A stretch of 41,180 nt of DNA, taken from CAYNST01 sp964399955. GTDB taxonomy: Bacteria; Pseudomonadota; Gammaproteobacteria; Pseudomonadales; Cellvibrionaceae. The stretch's first letter is position 1, and the number at the start of each line of letters is the position of its first letter. Positions 26,126-32,451 of the stretch are shown here, in pieces. Both the position numbers and the translations under genes were made by a program. The stretch is taken from contig CAYNST010000020.1 of assembly GCA_964399955.1 (NCBI GenBank), positions 1-41,180 on the forward strand, read 5' to 3'. The notes under the pieces were generated by a model. The model saw nothing but the letters and a program-made list of their open reading frames with translations. It searched no databases and was not told the DNA's origin.

Positions 26126-26157
26126 TGAATGGACTTTTTCAAAGTCTAGTCCATTCA
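26126..26157 (-). terminator. 10-bp perfect inverted repeat with a nested second hairpin
   Basis: TGAATGGACT (26126-26135) and AGTCCATTCA (26148-26157) pair perfectly around a 12-nt loop. Overlapping them is a second perfect hairpin, GACTTT-TTC-AAAGTC (26132-26146), so two mutually exclusive folds exist. It lies between the end of the bd oxidase operon and the HDOD gene. There is no T-run downstream on the minus strand, so it may be an operator or an RNA switch rather than a terminator. Confidence 0.4.
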
Positions 26158-26214
26158 GCGGGACGCGTGGCAGCGGCCCACTCAGCTGAACGGGCTGGCG
26201 TAGCGGTGCCCAGC

Positions 26215-26331
26215 TCAAGCGATCCAGAGGCGGATGAACCAGGCCAGCAAAGTCACGCAGGCCACGCCGGCAAGCCAAAGCGCCGCAAACCAGCACAACC
26301 GCAGGCCAATGGGTGGTTTTTGCTTCACCAT
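26215..26331 (-). CDS. DUF2474 small subunit of the bd oxidase (CydX-like)
   Basis: A 38-aa protein starts at an ATG that overlaps the cioB stop (TGATG), which is tight translational coupling. It has a short basic N-terminus (MVKQKPPIGLR) and one transmembrane helix (about residues 12-34, rich in Trp, Leu and Ala) ending IRLWIA. Position, size and the Trp/Arg pattern fit DUF2474, the small protein that follows cyanide-insensitive bd oxidases, analogous to CydX, which stabilises the oxidase and its hemes. Confidence 0.85.
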   Translation of the reverse strand: MVKQKPPIGLRLCWFAALWLAGVACVTLLAWFIRLWIA

Positions 26332-27344
26332 CAGTGATACCCCTCCCCCGGCTCGATTTTGCCGCGAAAAACCCAGTAGGCATAGGCGGTGTAAGCAAGG
26401 ATGATAGGGATCAAGACCACAGCACCAACAAACATGAATATCTGCGACTTATAGGGCGCAGCTGCATCCCAGATGCTTACCTCGGTCGGGATGATGTAAG
26501 GCCAGACGGAAATGCCAAGCCCAATGAAACAAAGGGCAAACAAAACCAGCGCCAGGATAAACGGCCGGTATTCGTGGTTGTGAATATTGAGCGAACGAAA
26601 CATCAGTACCGCAATGGCCACAACGGCGATGGGAACCGGCGCCACAAAAAACACGGTGGGCAGAGCAAACCAACGCTCATAATAGGCCGCCTCCAAATAC
26701 GGCGTAAAAAGGCTGACGACGGCGATGCACCCAAGGGTGCCCAGGCCAAACCCCCACGCCAATCGCCGCGCACGCTCCTGAATATTGCCGCTGGTTTTCA
26801 TTACCAGCCAGGTTGCGCCCAGCAAGCCATAACCCACGGTCAAAGCCACACCTGTCAGAAAAGAAAATGGCGAGAACCAGTCCCACCAACCGCCACCGTA
26901 GGCCCTGCCGTCCACCTCGATACCCTGCAGGATAGCCCCCAGGATCACACCTTGAGAGAAGGCTGTCAGCGCAGACCCGCAGATGAAAGCCAAATCCCAC
27001 CACTTTTTCCAGCGCTCCGTCCGCCAGCGGAATTCAAAGGCCACTCCACGCAGAATCAACGCCAGGAGCATGGCAATGATCGGGGCATATACGGCCGGCA
27101 TGATGATGGCGTAGGCCATGGGAAAGGCTGCAAACAGCCCACCGCCCCCCAGTATCAACCAGGTTTCATTGCCGTCCCATACCGGAGCCACCGTGTTCAT
27201 CAACACATCGCGGTCTGCACGCTCCGGGTAAAGCGCAAACAGCAACCCGATGCCCAGATCAAAGCCATCCAGCACTACATAAATGTAAACGGCCAGGACC
27301 AGCAGCGCAGCCCAGGCCACGGTCAAGTCAAAGCTAATTTCCAT
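26331..27344 (-). CDS. cioB: Cytochrome bd-type quinol oxidase subunit II (CIO type)
   Basis: Subunit II pairs with CioA in the inner membrane. The 337-aa sequence has about eight to nine transmembrane helices, with the family N-terminus (FDLTVAWAALLVLAVYIYVV, then LDGFDLGIG) and WDGNETWLILGGG. The frame is open upstream to 27461, but ATG 27344 is correct: GGAGG lies 5 nt before it and the family sequence begins there. The start overlaps the end of cioA by 11 bases, and the stop overlaps the DUF2474 start, so the three genes form one translationally coupled unit. Confidence 0.95.
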   Translation of the reverse strand: MEISFDLTVAWAALLVLAVYIYVVLDGFDLGIGLLFALYPERADRDVLMNTVAPVWDGNETWLILGGGGLFAAFPMAYAIIMPAVYAPIIAMLLALILRGVAFEFRWRTERWKKWWDLAFICGSALTAFSQGVILGAILQGIEVDGRAYGGGWWDWFSPFSFLTGVALTVGYGLLGATWLVMKTSGNIQERARRLAWGFGLGTLGCIAVVSLFTPYLEAAYYERWFALPTVFFVAPVPIAVVAIAVLMFRSLNIHNHEYRPFILALVLFALCFIGLGISVWPYIIPTEVSIWDAAAPYKSQIFMFVGAVVLIPIILAYTAYAYWVFRGKIEPGEGYH

Positions 27345-28800
27345 TGCGGCCTCCAGCACTTGCAGACACCGTCCTGATGCCTTCACCCCGAATAATCGAC
27401 TTGAAGTCCAACTGCGGCGCCGGCGTAATGCCGGAGGTTCGAATGGGTCCGCCCGCAGCACTGATACCCGGTTCTCCCAGCGCAGGGGCGTGGCCCATCA
27501 AACGCAGGATGTAGAAAACACCCGCGCCAAAAATAACAAAGTACACCAGTACAAACATGGTCAGTGATGTGGCCACCGCCGGCGCAGCCAGTGGAGAGAC
27601 CGAATCGGCGGTACGCAGCAGGCCGTACACGGTATAGGGCTGGCGTCCGACTTCAGTGGTGATCCAGCCGGCAATGACTGCTACCAGACCAGAAGGCCCC
27701 ATCCAAAGCGCGATGTGGTGAAGCCGGCGGTCTCGGTACAGGGTTCCGCGGTAGCGTGCCCAGAGACTCCAGCAACCTATCACCACCATCAAAAGACCCA
27801 GAATCACCATTATTCTGAACGACCAGAACACCACTGCAACCGGCGGCTGCTCATCGTCGGCGATGGTATCCAGACCGTCCATCGGCTCATTCCAGGAGTG
27901 CCGAAGGATCAAAGAGGATAATTTGGGGATACCCACAGCGTAATCCAGGCGTTGCTCCTTGTCGTTTGGAATCCCAAACAGATAGAGTGGAGCACCCTCG
28001 GGATAACTTTGATAATGCCCCTCCATGGCCATGACTTTTTGCGGTTGATACTCAAGGGTATTCAACCCGTGCAGATCGCCCAATACCACCTGAATCGGCG
28101 CCACAATGGCCGCCATCCACATGGCCATGGAAAACATCTTGCGGACGCCCTTGTTACTGCGTTTGCCGCGCAGCAGGTGCCAGGCTGCTACCCCACCCAC
28201 AATGAAGGCAGTAGTGAGATAGGCTGCAGTCAAAGTGTGCGCCAGGCGGTAGGGGAAAGAGGGGTTGAAAATAATCTTTAGCCAGTCATCGGGCAGAAAT
28301 TGCCCGTTTTCGCCAACCACATAGCCCTGCGGCGTGTGCATCCATGAGTTCACAGACAATATCCAGGTGGCGCTGAGCGCGGTACCAAAGGCGACCATTG
28401 CGCAGGCAAACATGTGCAGACCAGGCCCCACCCTTTCCCGGCCAAACAGCATGATACCCAGGAAGCCCGCCTCCAGAAAAAAAGCCGTCAAGACCTCATA
28501 AGCCATCAGCGGCCCGATTACCGGCCCGGCAATATCCGAAAACACCGACCAATTTGTGCCAAATTGATAGGACATGGTTATCCCCGAAACCACACCCATG
28601 GCGAATACAATGGCAAAAATCTTTATCCAGAACTTGAACAGCCGGATGTAAACTTCCTGCCGTGTCTTCAAGTACAGCGCATTCAAGACCGCGAGGTAAC
28701 TGGCCAGTCCAATGGAGAAGGCGGGAAAGATGAAGTGAAAAGCTACAGTGAAGGCGAATTGGATACGAGCGAGAAACAGAGCGTCAAGTTCGCTGAACAT
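27334..28800 (-). CDS. cioA: Cytochrome bd-type quinol oxidase subunit I (cyanide-insensitive type)
   Basis: This 488-aa inner-membrane protein oxidises quinol and reduces oxygen to water. Heme-ligand histidines are visible at His22 (FHFIFPAFSIG) and His188 (PYRLAHTL). The GRQPYTVYGLLRTADSVSP segment (beginning TEVGRQPY) is typical of CioA rather than E. coli CydA, and the Q-loop is short. AAGGAGGA lies 4 nt before ATG 28800, a very strong ribosome binding site. No FNR/ANR half-sites were found in the upstream 286 bp; a 15-bp palindrome at 28952-28966 is the only striking candidate control site. Such oxidases allow respiration with sulfide, cyanide or low oxygen. Confidence 0.95.
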   Translation of the reverse strand: MFSELDALFLARIQFAFTVAFHFIFPAFSIGLASYLAVLNALYLKTRQEVYIRLFKFWIKIFAIVFAMGVVSGITMSYQFGTNWSVFSDIAGPVIGPLMAYEVLTAFFLEAGFLGIMLFGRERVGPGLHMFACAMVAFGTALSATWILSVNSWMHTPQGYVVGENGQFLPDDWLKIIFNPSFPYRLAHTLTAAYLTTAFIVGGVAAWHLLRGKRSNKGVRKMFSMAMWMAAIVAPIQVVLGDLHGLNTLEYQPQKVMAMEGHYQSYPEGAPLYLFGIPNDKEQRLDYAVGIPKLSSLILRHSWNEPMDGLDTIADDEQPPVAVVFWSFRIMVILGLLMVVIGCWSLWARYRGTLYRDRRLHHIALWMGPSGLVAVIAGWITTEVGRQPYTVYGLLRTADSVSPLAAPAVATSLTMFVLVYFVIFGAGVFYILRLMGHAPALGEPGISAAGGPIRTSGITPAPQLDFKSIIRGEGIRTVSASAGGRNGN

Positions 28801-28951
28801 TCGCTCCTCCTTCTAGACCGCGCATCAACATCTGCAGACGCAGGTCAGCAGAAAGCTCTCCCGGAAAGCGGCCGAGATACGGCAATTGCAGCTGGATCTT
28901 CATCAGTTCGAGGACCTTCTTGCCAATTGAAGGTCTAGCATACGCACAAAA

Positions 28952-28966
28952 TGAGCACAGTGCTCA
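28952..28966. promoter_or_regulatory. Perfect palindrome upstream of cioA
   Basis: TGAGCAC-A-GTGCTCA is a 7-bp perfect dyad, about 152 bp before the cioA start and 120 bp after the end of the CpxP/Spy-like gene. It could be a regulator binding site. No clear -35/-10 pair was identified beside it. The rest of the 28801-29086 gap shows no gene. Confidence 0.4.
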
Positions 28967-29086
28967 ATGCTGGCAGGAAAAAAGCCGGGCGCGAGTTAGA
29001 TCGGCGCCGGTCGGCGGATGCGCAGCCCTGGCACATCAAATGCGGCAGGCACAGGCCAAGGCGCGTACCCGCCAGCCCAATGATTT

Positions 29087-29533
29087 TTACTGATTAAATG
29101 TGGAGCGTTTTGATTTCTTATTTGCTCGCATGGCTTTTAGCTGCTCCCGCTGCTCTGGCGTCAACACGGCATGGATTTCGGCGTGCGCTTTCGCGTGTTG
29201 GATAAACGCCTGCTCGGCTTGCTCCCCCCGTTGTCGCGCCAGTTGTGCAACGGTTTGCTGGTAAGCCTCTGACTCCGGGTCAAGACGCCACAACTGTTGA
29301 ACACCAGCGGCTCGCCGTTGCGCCTGGCGCGACTGTTTGATGGATTCCCGAATGTCTGAGATCTGAGTTTGCTGCTCGGCGCTGAGATTCAACTTCTGCT
29401 CCAGCCTTGCCGCATGATAGACGCCGTCGCCCCGGTGCTGTCGCGCGTGGTGCTTGCCGTCTTCACCGGCCATTACACTGGTGCTGCCCAATAGAATGCT
29501 TGCCGTCATTGCAGAGATCAATAATTTGTTCAT
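29087..29533 (-). CDS. Periplasmic CpxP/Spy-family protein (LTxxQ motifs)
   Basis: This 148-aa protein has a Sec signal peptide (MNKLLISAMTASILLG, cleavage probably after VMA near residue 22) and a helical mature part. It carries two LTxxQ-type motifs, LSAEQQTQI (about 50-58) and LTPEQREQL, typical of CpxP and Spy. These bind misfolded envelope proteins, and CpxP also restrains the CpxA kinase. It is divergent from the CpxR-like gene, the same arrangement as cpxP-cpxRA in E. coli, with CpxR-type sites in the shared gap. The cpxP role is therefore likely, though sequence alone does not separate CpxP from Spy. Confidence 0.88.
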   Translation of the reverse strand: MNKLLISAMTASILLGSTSVMAGEDGKHHARQHRGDGVYHAARLEQKLNLSAEQQTQISDIRESIKQSRQAQRRAAGVQQLWRLDPESEAYQQTVAQLARQRGEQAEQAFIQHAKAHAEIHAVLTPEQREQLKAMRANKKSKRSTFNQ

Positions 29534-29605
29534 TGGCGTGCCTCGTGGGGATGATTGATGTGTTGATCCACGCAGTCAGTATCCGCCAGCCTGAGGTCAA
29601 CTTGG

Positions 29606-29631
29606 GTAAAGCCGGTGTAAAGTTGAGTAAA
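29606..29631. promoter_or_regulatory. Triple GTAAA repeat, CpxR binding site
   Basis: GTAAA occurs at 29606-29610, 29617-29621 and 29627-29631, with spacings of 6 and 5 bases. The last two match the CpxR consensus GTAAA-N5-GTAAA exactly. The site is in the 195-bp gap between the CpxP/Spy-like gene and the cpxR-like gene, so it could control both. Autoregulation of the Cpx system is known from E. coli. Confidence 0.8.
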
Positions 29632-29728
29632 GTTCATGTCAGCAAACGTTATTCTGCGCGCCGGGTTTGTTAGAGTATGCATGCCGGATCCGCCAATTTC
29701 ATGCTTTGGAACAGGGTGCAATCAAACC

Positions 29729-30427
29729 ATGACCGATACTTTGCGCAAGCTACTTCTGGTCGACGACGATCGTGAACTCAGCAGCATGCTCAAAGAGTTC
29801 CTGCAACGCGAAGGTTTCAGCGTCGACACCGCTTACGACGGCGAGGAAGGCGTGCAGCGCGTTGCTGCGCAAGATTACGACCTGGTGATACTTGATGTGA
29901 TGATGCCCGGAGTCAACGGCATAGAGGCCTTGGGACGCATACGACTGCAGAGTCAGATACCGGTGTTGATGTTGACCGCCCGCGGCGATGATGTGGACCG
30001 CATCATCGGTCTTGAGTTGGGTGCTGACGATTATGTTCCAAAACCTTGCCTGCCCCGCGAGTTGGTGGCGCGTATAAGAGCAATCCTGCGACGTTCACGC
30101 AATGAGGCCTCCGCAGATGTCTGCCGCCCGGTGCAGGTGGGAGAGCTCAAGCTATGGCCTGAACGACGACAGGCGCAATGGCGTGGGCAGCCGCTGGAGC
30201 TGACCAGTACAGAGTTCAGCTTGCTGGAGGTCCTGGCGCAGCACGCGGGCAAGGTCGTCAGTAAAGACGAGCTGTCAATGCTTGCCCGCGGCCGCGCTCT
30301 GACCCGCTACGACCGCAGTATCGATGTACACATGAGCAGTATTCGCCAGAAGCTAGGACAGCTCGACTGCGGCCGCTCCTGTATTCAGACGGTTCGCGGT
30401 CTTGGCTACCAGTTGATCTGGGAATGA
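29729..30427 (+). CDS. cpxR: OmpR-family response regulator, CpxR-like
   Basis: The receiver domain (residues 7-120) has the acidic pair DDD near 12-14, the phosphoacceptor Asp57 in LVILDVMMPG and Lys105 in DYVPKP. The winged-helix output domain follows (about 130-230), with LTSTEFSLLEVLAQHAGKVVS. The frame is open upstream to 29636, but ATG 29729 gives the usual 232 aa. Its end overlaps the kinase gene by 4 bases (ATGA). The name cpxR rests on the divergent CpxP/Spy-like gene and the CpxR-type sites between them, not only on the domain family. Confidence 0.88.
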   Translation: MTDTLRKLLLVDDDRELSSMLKEFLQREGFSVDTAYDGEEGVQRVAAQDYDLVILDVMMPGVNGIEALGRIRLQSQIPVLMLTARGDDVDRIIGLELGADDYVPKPCLPRELVARIRAILRRSRNEASADVCRPVQVGELKLWPERRQAQWRGQPLELTSTEFSLLEVLAQHAGKVVSKDELSMLARGRALTRYDRSIDVHMSSIRQKLGQLDCGRSCIQTVRGLGYQLIWE

Positions 30428-31809
30428 TGATGGGTCGCATTTTCTGGAAGATATTGCTCACCTTCTGGCTGACGCTGCTGATAGCCGGTATCACGGCCGG
30501 GCTGACCGTATGGCTGCATCAACGGGACGGTCCACGGTCGGATGACGATTTGATGCTGCGCCCCGGCGCGTCACTTGCCGTGCAATCAGCCGCAAGTACG
30601 CTGCGCTTTGGCGGTGTGGCGGCCCTTGCGGAATTGCTTCAAGACCAACTTGAACATGGTCCTGCCCCGTTACGCGTCTACGCCGTGGATAGCGCCGGCC
30701 AGGAGCTGTTGGGCCGACCGGTTGGCGACTCCGCACTGGCCCGGGCACGATTGCTGACTCAGGACCTCCCAGCGCCGCAAGCGGTGCGCAGGGTCAGCAC
30801 TGGTACAGTGGAATTCCTGCTCTTTGTCCCCCGGCCCGAGCAAACACCGGCTTCTGGCCGGGGCGGCCGGCGGCCACCGCCGCAACGATCCGGACAGGTA
30901 CTGCTGTTCAGTGGTCTGCTGGTGAGTTTTGTCTCAAGCGCTCTGCTGGCCTGGTACTTTGCGCGCCCACTACGCCTGTTGCGCAGCGCTCTTGGAGGTT
31001 TGGCAGCAGGAGACTTGTCACGACGCATTGGCCGGGCAATGGGGCGCCGCCGTGACGAGCTGGCAGACCTGGCCCGCGATTTTGATCATACGGCGGCTCA
31101 GCTGCAACGTTTGATGGAGTCGCAACGACTACTGTTGCACGATGTTTCCCATGAGCTGCGTTCGCCTTTGGCACGGCTCACCATGAGCATTGGGCTGGCA
31201 CGGCAACAACCCGAAAAAACCACCTCCAGTTTGGATCGCATTGAGCAGGAGGTCGCTCGTCTGGACCAGTTGGTAGGCGAGATTCTAACGCTGTCACGCC
31301 TGGAGGCCGGCGTGGCCAACACCAGCGACGAGTACCTGGACTTGGTAGAGCTGCTGGAAGCGGTGATAGATGCGACCCAGTACGAGGCTCAGGCACTGCA
31401 GCGCAAAGTGGTTTTTGCACGGCGTACTGACGGCGCCTTGATTATGCGTGGACACGGCGAGCTGCTGTACCGCGCAATGGAAAACGTTGTGCGCAATGCC
31501 GTGGCGCACACGCCGGAACATACCGCAGTCAATGTATCCGTTGGCAAACAGCAAGCCTGGGCGGTAATTGCTGTTGAGGATCAGGGTCCGGGGGTAAGCC
31601 AGGAAAGCCTTGCGGCAATCTTTGATGCATTTCAGTCTGGCGGCCCCAGTCCCAGCGGTCAAGGCGGCATAGGGTTGGGGCTGGCGATAGCCAAAAGAGC
31701 CGTAGAGAGTCACGGCGGCACCATATCTGCAGAGAACCGCCCAGAGGGCGGCTTGTGCATGCGCATCTGCTTGCCCATACCGCTTGAGGCGCCTGCTACC
31801 GAGTCTTGA
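30424..31809 (+). CDS. cpxA: Sensor histidine kinase, CpxA-like
   Basis: This 461-aa inner-membrane kinase has two transmembrane helices (about 8-30 and 158-178) flanking a periplasmic domain of about 125 residues. HAMP (179-232), HisKA with His243 (DVSHELRSPLARL) and an HATPase domain with the N box (NVVRNAVAHTPEH), DQGPG and GGIGLGLAIAK follow. The periplasmic domain ends with an Arg/Gly/Pro-rich stretch (residues 145-154) just before the second helix, which is unusual. Three consecutive ATGs begin the gene; the first overlaps the cpxR stop. A short ACCGCT/AGCGGT hairpin at 31835-31848 follows without a T-run. Confidence 0.88.
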   Translation: MMMGRIFWKILLTFWLTLLIAGITAGLTVWLHQRDGPRSDDDLMLRPGASLAVQSAASTLRFGGVAALAELLQDQLEHGPAPLRVYAVDSAGQELLGRPVGDSALARARLLTQDLPAPQAVRRVSTGTVEFLLFVPRPEQTPASGRGGRRPPPQRSGQVLLFSGLLVSFVSSALLAWYFARPLRLLRSALGGLAAGDLSRRIGRAMGRRRDELADLARDFDHTAAQLQRLMESQRLLLHDVSHELRSPLARLTMSIGLARQQPEKTTSSLDRIEQEVARLDQLVGEILTLSRLEAGVANTSDEYLDLVELLEAVIDATQYEAQALQRKVVFARRTDGALIMRGHGELLYRAMENVVRNAVAHTPEHTAVNVSVGKQQAWAVIAVEDQGPGVSQESLAAIFDAFQSGGPSPSGQGGIGLGLAIAKRAVESHGGTISAENRPEGGLCMRICLPIPLEAPATES

Positions 31810-31978
31810 CAAAAACAGCCTGGCGGCGCGCCCCACCGCTTTAGCGGTCACCTACCGAAGCATCAACCGGAACATACAGACCCCTGCTTTGGCGGCAGGT
31901 GCCGCTCGACGAGTGGGAATGTATGCCGGACGCCAACGTCAGGTCTGGTATAAAACACCAATTAATAACATGTAGCCA

Positions 31979-32347
31979 TCAGTCCACCACCTTTTTGGCG
32001 GTGGCCAAATACTGCTTGCCTTGCTCGTACACGGTTTTTGCGTCTGCCGTTTCGGACGCCTTGTGCACCGCTTCCAGGGTTTCGGCCAGTTGCTTTAACT
32101 CGTCGTTCATCTTGGCCAAAGCATTTTCCAGGGTGTAGGTAAGCTCGTGCACTTCCCCCAGCTGTTTGGGGCCCAACTCGCCCGCCAGCAACAGCTCCAG
32201 CCTATGGTTGTATTCCGAGAAGTTCGTCACTGCCTGCTCCAGGTTTTCTGCGGGCAGCCCTTTGAAATGATTGACCTCCCCTGCCGAGACGGCGCCCGAA
32301 CCAAGCAAAGCAGCCGCAAACAGCGCACTCTTTACACTATTTTTCAT
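31979..32347 (-). CDS. Exported helical protein, DUF6746-like
   Basis: This 122-aa protein has a clear signal peptide (MKNSVKSALFAAALLGSGAV, cleavage after VSA near residue 22). The mature part is about 100 residues and all helical, with NHFKGLPAENLEQAVTNFSE and VHELTYTLENALAKMNDEL. It resembles the DUF6746 family of periplasmic proteins of unknown function; the helical size recalls cytochrome b562, but the Met/His heme pair is not evident. GGAGG lies 5 nt before the ATG. A Fur-type box overlaps the promoter, so iron repression is likely. It lies 104 bp after the hybrid kinase gene, in the same direction. Confidence 0.8.
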   Translation of the reverse strand: MKNSVKSALFAAALLGSGAVSAGEVNHFKGLPAENLEQAVTNFSEYNHRLELLLAGELGPKQLGEVHELTYTLENALAKMNDELKQLAETLEAVHKASETADAKTVYEQGKQYLATAKKVVD

Positions 32348-32365
32348 CCATCCTCCCGCACTTAA

Positions 32366-32380
32366 TGATAATGATTATTA
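32366..32380 (-). promoter_or_regulatory. Fur box at the DUF6746-like promoter
   Basis: TGATAAT-G-ATTATTA matches the 7-1-7 Fur consensus (TGATAAT-N-ATTATCA) at all but one position. On the minus strand it contains TATCAT, a -10 candidate (32365-32370), about 20 bp upstream of the start codon. A repressor bound here would block the promoter directly. Confidence 0.7.
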
Positions 32381-32451
32381 ATCAGAACAAAGGATAACGC
32401 TTTGATCGTGGATACGCAACGGGCCGCTCAGGTGGCAACTGACTGAGGGTG

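Noticed and set aside
26313..27377. 354-codon frame antisense to cioB
   Set aside because: His/Gln/Pro-rich product typical of the reverse of membrane-protein codons; no family features and no ribosome binding site.
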